From Candidatus Zhuqueibacterota bacterium (GTDB lineage: Bacteria; Zhuqueibacterota; Zhuqueibacteria; Oceanimicrobiales; Oceanimicrobiaceae): 8,080 bases of DNA. Under the pieces are notes generated by a model. That model ran no database searches, was not told the origin of the DNA, and worked only from the letters and a program-made list of their open reading frames with translations. Where the stretch lies: positions 1 to 8,080 of the forward strand of contig JAABYK010000375.1 of NCBI GenBank assembly GCA_011775825.1. Reading direction: 5' to 3'. The first letter of the stretch is position 1. Each line of letters opens with the position of its first letter. The position numbers and the translations under genes were made by a program. Shown piece after piece: positions 1 to 6,854 of this stretch.

Positions 1-897
1 ATCGACCTCATCAGTATTCTGACTCCGAGCGGCGTTCATGCGAATAATGTCGTCGAATTAGCAAAATGCGGCAAGCCGATGCTGATTGAGAAACCGATCG
101 CACTACGGCTGGCCGACGCCGACGAAATAATCAGAATTTGTGACCTGCACGGCACAAAAATTTTTGTGGTGCATCAGAACCGCTTTAACTTGCCCATCAT
201 AAAAGCACGTGAGGCTCTTGAGCAGGGCCGCTTTGGCAAACTGGTTTTGGGCACGGTCCGGCTGCGCTGGAAACGAGACCAAGCCTACTATGATTCTGCA
301 GACTGGCGGGGCACCTGGGCTTATGACGGCGGCGTATTCACGAATCAGGCAGGCCACCACATCGATATGCTGACCTGGTTCATGGGAGGCGTTGAAAGCG
401 TTATGGCAACAGCTGCTGCTCGTCTGGTCAACATCGAATGTGAAGATACGGGAGCGGCTATTCTCACATTCACCAACGGAGCGCTGGGAATAATTGAAGC
501 CACGACCGCGACGCGCCCAAAGGATTTAGAGGGGTCGATTAGCATTTTAGGAGAACGCGGCAACGTTGTTATCGGTGGATTCTACATGAATGAACTGATC
601 AGTTGGGAATTCGACGAACATAAGCCAATCGATGATATCATTTTCGAGAAATACGGCAGAAATCCAGATAATTGGGCTTATAACCTGGGTGAATACCTGA
701 AGGATGTCATCAATTCAATTGAAAACAACAAAAAAGGGCTGGTTGATGGCCTTGAAGGACGCAAATCTCTTGAATTAATCAATGCCATCTACGAATCGAT
801 TGAAACGGGAGCCCAGGTACCGTTGCAATTCAGACCACGGCTATGCAAATTAGGAATCGTTAACAATGGAGACGTATCGTATTCTCAAGGGCGTTAA
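1..897 (+). CDS. wlbA: UDP-N-acetylglucosaminuronate 3-dehydrogenase, Gfo/Idh/MocA family (5' partial)
   Basis: The reading frame is open from base 1 and encodes 298 visible residues; roughly 20-60 N-terminal residues with the GxGxxG NAD-binding loop lie outside the window. An internal ATG at 79 is not the start, because the upstream codons continue the Rossmann fold (DLISILTPSGVHANNV) directly into the family EKP motif (visible residues 30-32), whose lysine is catalytic. The C-terminal substrate domain shows RDQAYYDSADWRGTWAYDGG (about 93-112), then TNQAGHHID with the catalytic-region histidines near 119-120, and TTATRPKDLEGSISILGE. These stretches resemble WlbA/WbpB, which oxidise C3 of UDP-GlcNAcA with NAD. 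This is family knowledge; the assignment is strengthened by the acetyltransferase and aminotransferase that follow. The 3' end overlaps the next gene by 32 bases. A related sugar-nucleotide oxidoreductase with a different substrate is the main alternative. Confidence 0.85.
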   Translation: MDLISILTPSGVHANNVVELAKCGKPMLIEKPIALRLADADEIIRICDLHGTKIFVVHQNRFNLPIIKAREALEQGRFGKLVLGTVRLRWKRDQAYYDSADWRGTWAYDGGVFTNQAGHHIDMLTWFMGGVESVMATAAARLVNIECEDTGAAILTFTNGALGIIEATTATRPKDLEGSISILGERGNVVIGGFYMNELISWEFDEHKPIDDIIFEKYGRNPDNWAYNLGEYLKDVINSIENNKKGLVDGLEGRKSLELINAIYESIETGAQVPLQFRPRLCKLGIVNNGDVSYSQGR

Positions 898-1468
898 ATT
901 AGGCGCAGATTGTCTTATTGAAGATTATTGTATTATCGGTGTGCCGCCACGTGGTGCTGCAGAAGGCGAACTTAAGACAGTCATTGGAGCCATGTCCCAC
1001 TTGCGTTCTCACAGCGTCGTGTATGCCGGTAATCAAATTGGCGAAAATTTTCAAACCGGGAACAAGGTGAATATACGCGAGCTGAATCGAATTGGCGATC
1101 GGGTCAGCATTGGAACTCTGTCGGTCGTGGAGCATCATGTTGACATAGGAAATAATGTGCGAATTCACAGTCAAGTGTTTATTCCGGAATATTCGATTTT
1201 GGAAGATAATGTCTGGATAGGACCCAATGTTGTCATGACCAATGCCAAATATCCCTTATCTCCGGGAGTTAAAGAGCACCTCAAGGGACCAACAATAAAA
1301 AGAGGCGCCAAGATAGGCGCGAATGCTACCATATTGCCTGGTGTTGTAATTGGTGAAAACGCTGTGGCTGGAGCAGGTTCGGTAGTTGTCAAAGATGTGC
1401 CAGTCGGTATGGTTGTTGTGGGTAACCCCGCCAGAGTGATCAAAACAGTCGAAGAATTGCCTTACTAA
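866..1468 (+). CDS. Left-handed beta-helix (hexapeptide-repeat) N-acetyltransferase for the 3-amino sugar nucleotide
   Basis: This 200-residue protein is rich in isoleucine/valine/glycine hexapeptide turns, for example IGDRVSIGTLSVV (76-88), VDIGNNVRIHSQVF (92-105) and the C-terminal coils from IKRGAKIGANATILPGVVIG to the closing VVVGNPARVI (184-193). These define a trimeric acyl-CoA-dependent acetyltransferase. By position between wlbA-like and wlbC-like genes it should acetylate the C3 amine of UDP-GlcNAc(3NH2)A, the job of WlbB/WbpD. However, the N-terminal part (residues 24-72: IGVPPRG, TVIGAMSHLRSHSVVYAG, FQTGNKVNIRE) is not what I recall from WlbB/WbpD and looks like a different hexapeptide subfamily. 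I therefore leave the symbol blank. The ATG at 866 is preceded by TAGGA (851-855) and overlaps the upstream gene by 32 bases, suggesting coupled translation. The stop is 9 bases before the next start. Confidence 0.85.
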   Translation: METYRILKGVKLGADCLIEDYCIIGVPPRGAAEGELKTVIGAMSHLRSHSVVYAGNQIGENFQTGNKVNIRELNRIGDRVSIGTLSVVEHHVDIGNNVRIHSQVFIPEYSILEDNVWIGPNVVMTNAKYPLSPGVKEHLKGPTIKRGAKIGANATILPGVVIGENAVAGAGSVVVKDVPVGMVVVGNPARVIKTVEELPY

Positions 1469-1473
1469 GAGGA
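1467..1473 (+). promoter_or_regulatory. Ribosome binding site of the aminotransferase gene
   Basis: AAGAGGA begins inside the stop codon of the acetyltransferase gene and ends 4 bases before the ATG at 1478. It fixes that start and shows the two genes are read from one message. Confidence 0.7.
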
Positions 1474-1477
1474 AAAA

Positions 1478-2587
1478 ATGAACATTACTTTTGTTGATCT
1501 CAAGCGTCAGTATGATTCTATAAAAACTGAAATCGATGGTGCCATTGCAAATGTCATAGGCGATTCCGCTTTTATCGGCGGCCCCTATGTTGAATCCTTT
1601 GAACGCGCTTTTGGCAGCTTTTGCTGTACGAAGCATTGCATTGGCGTGGGTAATGGCACCGATGCTCTCTGCATAGCACTCAGAGCGCTGAATATTGGCA
1701 GAGGAGATGAGGTCATTACTGCTGCAAATAGCTTTATCGCGACTTCTGAGGCGATCACAATGACAGGCGCGAAAGTCGTCTTTGTGGATATTAACCCCGA
1801 GACATACAATATCGATGTCGACAAGATCGCCGAAAAGATCACTTCCAGGACGAAAGCGATTATTCCAGTGCATCTTTATGGCCAGCCTGCCGACATGGAT
1901 CCAATTCTGGAACTGGCACGGCAACACAACCTTCGTGTAATTGAAGATGCTGCCCAGGCTCATGGTGCTCTTTACAGAGGAAGACACATTGGCTCAATCG
2001 GAGATATCGCCTGCTTCAGTTTTTATCCTGGAAAAAACCTGGGGGCTTATGGTGACGCCGGAGCGATTGTGACAAACGACGACCAGTTATCTGTAAAAGC
2101 GAGAAAGATTGCAAACCATGGCAGGACGCAAAAATACGATCATGAAATCGAGGGGGTAAACAGCCGATTGGATGGCATACAGGCCGCAATCTTGCAAGTT
2201 AAATTAAACCATCTTTTGGAATGGACCGAAAGCAGGCGCAGAAATGCTTATTTCTATAACGAACTCTTACGAAATGCCGACGTGATGACACCGATTGAGA
2301 TTGAAAATACCAAAGCGGTTTATCATCTGTATGTTGTGAGAGTTAAAAACGATTGTCGCCAGAAGCTTCAGGAGCACTTGAAGGCCAATGGTATTGCCAC
2401 GGGCATCCACTATCCCATTGCCCTACCTAATCTCAAAGCTTATGCTTATCTCGGTCATAATGCTCATCGAGATTTCCCCGAAGCGACCAAGGCCTCTAAA
2501 GAGATTCTATCCTTGCCCATGTATCCTGAGCTTGAGAAATCGCAAATTGAATACATAGTTGAAAAAATCGCGGATTTCTTTTCTTGA
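1478..2587 (+). CDS. wlbC: PLP-dependent sugar-nucleotide aminotransferase, DegT/DnrJ/EryC1 family
   Basis: The protein is 369 residues, the usual length for this family. It carries the phosphate/PLP-binding start GNGTDALCIALRAL (58-71), the cofactor-contacting segment EDAAQAHGA (156-164, with Asp157), and the Schiff-base lysine Lys186 in SFYPGKNLGAYGDAGA. It also has the sugar-site motifs NSRLDGIQAA (228-237) and GIHYP (309-313). Family members transfer an amino group from glutamate to a keto sugar nucleotide. Next to a WlbA-type dehydrogenase, the expected substrate is the 3-keto form of UDP-GlcNAcA, giving UDP-GlcNAc(3NH2)A as WlbC/WbpE do. A dTDP-3-keto-6-deoxyhexose aminotransferase (FdtB/QdtB type) is the alternative, but the upstream dehydrogenase argues against it. 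Gene order here is dehydrogenase, acetyltransferase, aminotransferase, as in wlbABC. Confidence 0.9.
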   Translation: MNITFVDLKRQYDSIKTEIDGAIANVIGDSAFIGGPYVESFERAFGSFCCTKHCIGVGNGTDALCIALRALNIGRGDEVITAANSFIATSEAITMTGAKVVFVDINPETYNIDVDKIAEKITSRTKAIIPVHLYGQPADMDPILELARQHNLRVIEDAAQAHGALYRGRHIGSIGDIACFSFYPGKNLGAYGDAGAIVTNDDQLSVKARKIANHGRTQKYDHEIEGVNSRLDGIQAAILQVKLNHLLEWTESRRRNAYFYNELLRNADVMTPIEIENTKAVYHLYVVRVKNDCRQKLQEHLKANGIATGIHYPIALPNLKAYAYLGHNAHRDFPEATKASKEILSLPMYPELEKSQIEYIVEKIADFFS

Positions 2588-2622
2588 GCGAGCAAACCGT
2601 AGTTTTTCAGAAAGAAAATATT

Positions 2623-3507
2623 ATGCGGAGATTAAAGTACATTATTATAACGCCTGCTCGCAACGAAGAAGCGTATATAGAAAAAACAATTCAATCAATT
2701 GTATCGCAAACGATTTTACCGGCAAAGTGGGTGATTGTCAGCGATGGCTCTACTGACCGTACTGATAAGATCGTACAGCAATACATGGCAGGAAACCCAT
2801 GGATTAATTTGGTAAGAATGCCTGATCATCGCGACCGGCATTTCGCCGGAAAGGTCAGGTGTTTTAATGCCGGCTATGAAAGCGTTAAAGATTTGGATTT
2901 TGACATTATAGGCAATCTTGATGCCGACATTTCTTTTGATCAGGAGTATTTTCAATTTCTTCTCAACAAGTTTGCTGAGATTCCCACGCTCGGAGTGGCT
3001 GGAACACCGTTTGTTCAGGACTCATCGACTTATGACTATGGATTTACGAATATCGAACACGTTTCTGGCGCATGCCAATTATTTCGGCGGGAATGCTTCG
3101 AAGACATCGGCGGATATGTTCCCATCAAGAGTGGAGGTATTGATTGGATTGCCGTTACAACCGCAAGAATGAAGGGCTGGAAGACCAGAACATTTACAGA
3201 CAAAACGTGTTTGCATCACCGAAAAATTGGTACCGGCAACGCGAATATCCTGGTTGCACGATTCAGGCACGGCATAAAAGACTATTATTTAGCCGGCCAT
3301 CCAATCTGGCAACTATTCAGGGCGGTTTACCAAATGAAATACAAGCCTTACATCATTGGGGGCTGTACTCTATTTGCTGGTTATCTATGGGCATTTTTAT
3401 GCCGCTATGCAAGACCGGTATCGAAGGAACTTATGATGTTTCATCGAAAAGAGCAGATGGTCAGGTTAAAACGCATTTTCTTAAGAACTTTTAAACTGGC
3501 TCGTTGA
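2623..3507 (+). CDS. Family 2 glycosyltransferase with C-terminal membrane segment
   Basis: This 294-residue protein opens with the GT-A nucleotide-binding strand YIIITPARNEEAYIEKTIQS (6-25), followed by VIVSDGSTDRT (37-47, Asp41). The metal-binding DXD is LDAD (Asp100, Asp102). An acceptor-side segment GGIDW and a conserved LHHRKIGTG follow. Near the C-terminus YIIGGCTLFAGYLWAFLC forms one hydrophobic segment, after which a basic tail suggests inner-membrane attachment facing the cytoplasm. It probably adds one sugar to an undecaprenyl-linked repeat unit; the sugar cannot be told. The frame can be extended 13 codons to a TTG at 2584 that overlaps the aminotransferase stop. I prefer the ATG at 2623 because the GT-A fold begins right after it and a weak AGAAAGA (2609-2615) sits 7 bases upstream. 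Confidence 0.9.
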   Translation: MRRLKYIIITPARNEEAYIEKTIQSIVSQTILPAKWVIVSDGSTDRTDKIVQQYMAGNPWINLVRMPDHRDRHFAGKVRCFNAGYESVKDLDFDIIGNLDADISFDQEYFQFLLNKFAEIPTLGVAGTPFVQDSSTYDYGFTNIEHVSGACQLFRRECFEDIGGYVPIKSGGIDWIAVTTARMKGWKTRTFTDKTCLHHRKIGTGNANILVARFRHGIKDYYLAGHPIWQLFRAVYQMKYKPYIIGGCTLFAGYLWAFLCRYARPVSKELMMFHRKEQMVRLKRIFLRTFKLAR

Positions 3508-3533
3508 GACTTAAATTTACTTAAATTCATTAT
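3504..3533 (+). promoter_or_regulatory. Possible weak internal promoter
   Basis: TTGAGA (3504-3509) differs from the sigma-70 -35 consensus at one base, and CATTAT (3528-3533), 18 bases on, matches the -10 consensus at four of six positions. The spacer is AT-rich and precedes a gene start at 3553. Matches of this quality arise by chance, so this is only a candidate. Confidence 0.2.
3509..3527 (+). repeat. Short tandem direct repeat in AT-rich spacer
   Basis: The nine-base unit ACTTAAATT occurs twice, at 3509-3517 and 3519-3527, separated by one T. It lies in the 45-base spacer between the first glycosyltransferase and the toroid protein. It could be chance in AT-rich DNA or part of a promoter region. 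Confidence 0.5.
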
Positions 3534-3552
3534 TCAGTGAAACAAGAAGCAT

Positions 3553-4767
3553 ATGTTCAATACTAATGAAATTCTCCTCAACAGCCTTCAAAAAGTAGAA
3601 AGATGGGTTGAGGATCATAATTATAAAGGCTATGAGCCATTTGATGGTTTATCATCATTCTTAAGACAATTGACATTTGGCAATTTGTTGCTGGACAGAC
3701 TATTGATGCAGCTCGTTCGGCAGAGCCCTGTCAACCTTCGTCCTCTTCTGGGCGTAAAGCCTTTGAATTCCACAATAGGAAGGGGATACATGGCATGGGG
3801 ATATCTTATTATGCTGAAGTTAACCGGTAAAAATAGATATAAAGATAATGCTGTTCTATGCCTGCAATGGCTGATGGAAAACAAGTCGCCGGGATACGTC
3901 GATTATAGTTGGGGAAAACATTTTGATTTTGCGAGTCGTGGTGGCATGTATCCTAAATTAAGACCCATCACGGTTTGGACCAGTCTTATTGGCCTTGCAT
4001 TTCTCGATGCCTATGACATCCTTGAAGAGAAGAAGTATCTTGAGGTCGCCTCAAGTGTATGCAATTGGATACTCAGCCTGCCTCGTCGAGTGACAAACTC
4101 AGGCGTCTGTTTAGGCTATCAGCCTACTCGACAAAGCTCAATTCACAATTCCAACATGCTCGGTGCAGCAATGCTAGCAAAAACTGCAAAATACACCGAC
4201 AATTCCGAATACCTGGAAGTCGCTGAAGCGGCCATGGAATATAGCTGTTCGAGACAGCTTTCCGATGGATCATGGTATTATGGGGAACAACCAAACTTTC
4301 ATTGGATTGACAATTTCCATACAGGCTATAATCTAGACAGCTTGAAATGCTACATGGACAGTACAAATGATAAAACTTTTGAAGAAAATCTTAGTCAAGG
4401 CTTTGAGTATTATAAGAACCATTTTTTTGAGGAGAACGGTAGACCCAAGTATTATCACAATCGTGTATACCCTGTAGACAGCCAGTGTGCTGCGCAAGCT
4501 ATTGACACGTTAGCCAATTTTTCCGACTACGACGAATCAGCACTGGATTTAGCGTTAGAAGTTGCTAACTGGACGATTCAGAACATGCAGGACAAAGACG
4601 GCCATTTCTACTACAGGCAATACCCGTTGATCAAAGCAAAAACGCCGATGCTCCACTGGGCGCAGGCGACAACATATAAAGCTCTGGCGCTATTATTATT
4701 CAAAATGGAAGAAACATCAAAAAATAGAAAAGATACAGCCAATTGGAAAGGATACGTTGAATATTAA
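3553..4767 (+). CDS. Predicted (alpha/alpha) toroid protein of polysaccharide clusters, VpsJ-like, function uncertain
   Basis: This 404-residue protein has no signal peptide or membrane segment, so it should be cytoplasmic. Its pattern is repeated helical hairpins with aromatic-rich loops: GRGYMAWGYLIMLKLTG (77-93), TVWTSLIGLAFLDAYDIL (140-157), NSNMLGAAMLAKTAKYT (199-215), DGSWYYGE (238-245), HWIDNFHTGYNLDSL (250-264) and HWAQATTYKALALLLF near the C-terminus. This is the look of six-hairpin glycosidase or polysaccharide-lyase folds and of the glucuronyl C5-epimerase C-terminal domain. Proteins of this sort occur in exopolysaccharide clusters under the label VpsJ or as hypotheticals. A role in modifying a lipid-linked or cytoplasmic glycan intermediate, perhaps epimerisation of a uronic acid, is inference. 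The ATG at 3553 has only a weak AAGAAG upstream. Its last 11 bases overlap the deacetylase remnant. Confidence 0.8.
   Translation: MFNTNEILLNSLQKVERWVEDHNYKGYEPFDGLSSFLRQLTFGNLLLDRLLMQLVRQSPVNLRPLLGVKPLNSTIGRGYMAWGYLIMLKLTGKNRYKDNAVLCLQWLMENKSPGYVDYSWGKHFDFASRGGMYPKLRPITVWTSLIGLAFLDAYDILEEKKYLEVASSVCNWILSLPRRVTNSGVCLGYQPTRQSSIHNSNMLGAAMLAKTAKYTDNSEYLEVAEAAMEYSCSRQLSDGSWYYGEQPNFHWIDNFHTGYNLDSLKCYMDSTNDKTFEENLSQGFEYYKNHFFEENGRPKYYHNRVYPVDSQCAAQAIDTLANFSDYDESALDLALEVANWTIQNMQDKDGHFYYRQYPLIKAKTPMLHWAQATTYKALALLLFKMEETSKNRKDTANWKGYVEY
4748..4752 (+). promoter_or_regulatory. Ribosome-binding-site-like sequence before the deacetylase remnant
   Basis: AAGGA inside the end of the toroid gene lies 4 bases before a TTG at 4757 that opens the frame LNINADDWG. 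This is what a coupled downstream gene would need, and it supports the view that a real gene once began here. Confidence 0.35.
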
Positions 4768-4861
4768 TGCCGATGATTGGGGTAAAACAGGCTGGCAGAC
4801 TCTCTCTCCGTTTGCTGCGTTTGGCCCAGATGGCCATTTTATCTCTTCTCGGCTACTATGA
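4757..4861 (+). pseudogene. Probable N-terminal remnant of a YdjC-like (ChbG/HpnK family) carbohydrate deacetylase
   Basis: A 34-codon frame begins with TTG, overlaps the toroid gene by 11 bases and ends at TGA (4859-4861). Its first residues, LNINADDWGKTGWQTL, match the invariant opening of YdjC-fold deacetylases, where a strand leads into NADDFG or NADDWG. The two aspartates of ADD belong to the metal site. The end, GHFISSRLL, resembles the next conserved segment (G-x-I/V-S-S-x-S-L-M) of that family. An intact member has roughly 250-300 residues, so only the first tenth is present, and I see no continuation in the bases up to 4892. Either a deletion removed the rest or the resemblance is a chance short match. 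The seen facts are the motif, the frame and the ribosome-binding-like sequence; the ancestry is inference. Confidence 0.4.
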
Positions 4862-4868
4862 TTGAAAA

Positions 4869-4874
4869 TATAAA
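4869..4874 (+). promoter_or_regulatory. Possible -10 element before the second glycosyltransferase
   Basis: TATAAA stands 18 bases before the ATG at 4893 in an AT-rich stretch. No convincing -35 hexamer sits 16-18 bases upstream, so promoter activity is doubtful. It would offer separate expression of the downstream genes after the deacetylase remnant. Confidence 0.15.
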
Positions 4875-4892
4875 TTAGGTAGAGCACGAATT

Positions 4893-5888
4893 ATGTGGTC
4901 ACTAAGCAAAGCGGATACCAATAAGAAAAAAGATCATATATCGGTTTGTATTTGTACCTATAAGAGACCTGAGCTCTTGCAACGCTTGTTGCAAGAGGTT
5001 TGTAATCAAAAAACCGAAGGTTTGTTTGATTATTCCATTGTGGTTGTTGATAATGACGATACAAAATCGGCTAAAAACACGGTAATATCGTTGAAAGAGA
5101 GTCATCAAATCGGTATCCATTATTTTTGTGAAACGAAGCAGAATATATCTCTCGCCAGGAATAAGGCGATTAAAGAGGCACAAGGTGATTGGATCGTCTT
5201 TATTGATGACGATGAATTTCCTGAAGAAAACTGGTTGTTTCAGCTATACATAACGGCCAAAGAATTTCGGGCCGATGGAGTTCTGGGACCGGTAAAACCC
5301 CATTTCCGGGTAGAGCCGCCGGAATGGATTGTTAAAGGCAAATTGCTCGAGAGAAGGTCTTTCGCCACCGGATCCATTATGAAAGACGTCAGGGAGATGC
5401 GGTCGGGCAATGTGCTGCTTTCTAGGAAGATAATCAACGAAAAAGAACTCCCCTTTGATCCTCGTTTTGGCAGAACCGGCGGAGAGGATACCGATTTTTT
5501 CACAAGAAGACTTGCTATGGGCTGTTTCTTTGTATGGTGCGATGAAGCGATAGTATATGAAACGGTTCCACCTGAGCGTTTTAAGAGAGCTTATTTATTG
5601 AAAAGAGCTCTTCTCCGCGGCATTAGCACAGCAAAACGCAAGCGTTTGGATATTTTCAATCTTTTCAAATCGCTGATTGCAGTACTTCTTTACACTTCGG
5701 CCTTGCCAATGCTTCTCATGACCAGCCATCACTACTTCATGAGGTATCTGATCAAAGATTGTGATCATATAGGAAAACTTTTGGCTGCTTGTGGAGTGGA
5801 GCTGGTGAAAGAGAGGAGTTTTGAACCAGATAAAATAATGACTCGCGCATCCGGTCTTGAAGTTAGATCCACGGAGGCTATCCTATGA
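4893..5888 (+). CDS. Family 2 glycosyltransferase with C-terminal hydrophobic segment
   Basis: The 331-residue protein has a classical GT-A domain: HISVCICTYKRPELLQRLL (15-33), VVVDNDD (50-56), NISLARNKAI (84-93), the metal-binding run FIDDDEF (103-109, Asp105-Asp107) and the catalytic-base region GRTGGEDTDFF (193-203, Glu198-Asp199). LSRKI, before it, is the usual acceptor-domain strand. A hydrophobic stretch around 256-276 (NLFKSLIAVLLYTSALPMLLM) may anchor it to the inner membrane. It should transfer a sugar from a nucleotide donor to the growing repeat unit; donor and acceptor cannot be read. It is not a close copy of the other glycosyltransferase, so the two probably form different linkages. 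The ATG at 4893 has only a distant AGG upstream, so initiation may be weak or coupled. It shares ATGA with the next gene. Confidence 0.9.
   Translation: MWSLSKADTNKKKDHISVCICTYKRPELLQRLLQEVCNQKTEGLFDYSIVVVDNDDTKSAKNTVISLKESHQIGIHYFCETKQNISLARNKAIKEAQGDWIVFIDDDEFPEENWLFQLYITAKEFRADGVLGPVKPHFRVEPPEWIVKGKLLERRSFATGSIMKDVREMRSGNVLLSRKIINEKELPFDPRFGRTGGEDTDFFTRRLAMGCFFVWCDEAIVYETVPPERFKRAYLLKRALLRGISTAKRKRLDIFNLFKSLIAVLLYTSALPMLLMTSHHYFMRYLIKDCDHIGKLLAACGVELVKERSFEPDKIMTRASGLEVRSTEAIL
5873..5877 (+). promoter_or_regulatory. Strong ribosome binding site of the acyltransferase gene
   Basis: GGAGG ends 7 bases before the ATG at 5885 and lies within the 3' end of the glycosyltransferase gene. It is the best Shine-Dalgarno match in the window. 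It selects the start at 5885 over the in-frame ATG at 5927. Confidence 0.8.
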
Positions 5889-6814
5889 CAGACGATAAGA
5901 AAGTAATAGGTGTAAAAGGGAAGTTTATGGAATTCGATTCATTGAGAATTCAAGACAAAGACATTGTTATAACAGGAAAACTGGTTAAAATAGCAAGAGT
6001 TGCAGAAGAATGGTATGAAGACATAGAAGATCCTGCATTATTAATAAAAGCCTTTAAGAACGGCAAAAGCAAAGTAGATATTTTTACATTCTGGCAGAGG
6101 CTTCCAGATACCAAGCCAGAATATGAGTATTACATGGAATGGGATAGTATTGCTGCCATACCTGTTCAAAGCTTCGACCATTGGTGGAAAGAGCAAATTG
6201 ACTTCAAGGCTCGAAATAAAATTAGGAAGGCAAAAAAGAAGGGAGTGGAAGTTAGGGTAGTAGATTTCAATGATGACTTCATAAAAGGCATGATAAGCAT
6301 ATTCAACGAAACACCAATCAGGCAGAATAAACCTTTCTGGCACTATGGTAAAGACTTCGAGACGGTCAAACAAGAGTTCTCCAGAAATCTGCGAAGAGAA
6401 GAGATTATTGGAGCGTATTATGGAGGAGACCTGATTGGATTCATGATGCTCGCCTATGCCGGGGAATTCGCCATGACCACTCAAATTATATCTAAAATCG
6501 GGCATCGTGACAAAGCGTCAAGCAACGCATTAATCGCCAGAGCCGTGGAAATCTGTGATCAGAAAAACGTTCCCTATTTTGTTTATACCAAGTGGAGTAA
6601 AGGCAGTTTGGGTGATTTTAAACGGCATAATGGCTTTGAAAAAATCGATCTTCCGAGATATTATATTCCATTGACCTTCAAAGGAAAAATAGTTCTAAAA
6701 CTAAAGCTCCATCGTGGAATTAGAGGCATACTTCCGGAAAAGTTAAACGATCATTTAGTGAACCTGCGAAGGAAATGGTATACAATCAAATACCGAAAGG
6801 TGAAAGCTGTCTGA
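5885..6814 (+). CDS. FemAB/GNAT-fold N-acyltransferase, probable glycan decoration enzyme
   Basis: This 309-residue protein has no membrane segment. Residues 99-123 (HWWKEQIDFKARNKIRKAKK onward to GVEV) match the charged helix of FemAB-like proteins, usually seen as R-x-N-I-R-K-A-x-K-x-G-V. A GNAT-like acyl-donor core follows: IIGAYYGGDLIGFMMLAYAG (174-193), SNALIARAVEICDQKNV (203-219), and the closing SLGDFKRHNGFEKI (241-254). Such proteins transfer an acyl or aminoacyl group to an amine of a sugar or peptide. In a polysaccharide locus the likely acceptor is an amino sugar, but neither donor nor acceptor is visible. The start overlaps the glycosyltransferase stop as ATGA, with a strong ribosome binding site, so the two are translationally coupled. 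Two sampled lines of this gene (5941-6060) are about 31% GC, much lower than the first gene, suggesting separate ancestry. Confidence 0.75.
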   Translation: MTDDKKVIGVKGKFMEFDSLRIQDKDIVITGKLVKIARVAEEWYEDIEDPALLIKAFKNGKSKVDIFTFWQRLPDTKPEYEYYMEWDSIAAIPVQSFDHWWKEQIDFKARNKIRKAKKKGVEVRVVDFNDDFIKGMISIFNETPIRQNKPFWHYGKDFETVKQEFSRNLRREEIIGAYYGGDLIGFMMLAYAGEFAMTTQIISKIGHRDKASSNALIARAVEICDQKNVPYFVYTKWSKGSLGDFKRHNGFEKIDLPRYYIPLTFKGKIVLKLKLHRGIRGILPEKLNDHLVNLRRKWYTIKYRKVKAV

Positions 6815-6840
6815 AATAATTGGAACCAACACGGCCTATT

Positions 6841-6845
6841 AGGAG
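6841..6845 (+). promoter_or_regulatory. Ribosome binding site of the asparagine-synthase-like gene
   Basis: AGGAG ends 9 bases before the ATG at 6855. It fixes the start whose second codon is proline rather than the expected cysteine, so the missing cysteine is not the result of choosing a wrong start. Confidence 0.75.
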
Positions 6846-6854
6846 AAGTTTTTC

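Noticed and set aside
1256..1987. A 243-codon open frame on the minus strand across the acetyltransferase and aminotransferase genes
   Set aside because: It lies opposite two well-supported genes, shows no recognisable domain and is low in family-like motifs; it is a shadow of codon use on the + strand.
2584..2622. Upstream TTG start for the first glycosyltransferase, overlapping the aminotransferase stop
   Set aside because: The extra 13 residues add nothing to the GT-A fold and no ribosome-binding-like sequence precedes the TTG; the ATG at 2623 is more likely.
2559..2756. A 65-codon + strand frame bridging the aminotransferase and the glycosyltransferase
   Set aside because: It runs out of frame through the conserved start of the glycosyltransferase and resembles no family.
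4822..4840. Hairpin TGGCC, loop CAGAT, GGCCA followed by TTTT, as a terminator
   Set aside because: The stem is only 5 base pairs and the T run only 4 bases, and genes of the same pathway continue beyond it; too weak to call.
6041..6505. A 154-codon minus-strand frame inside the acyltransferase gene
   Set aside because: It is fully antisense to a gene with a strong ribosome binding site and clear fold motifs, and I see no motif in its translation.
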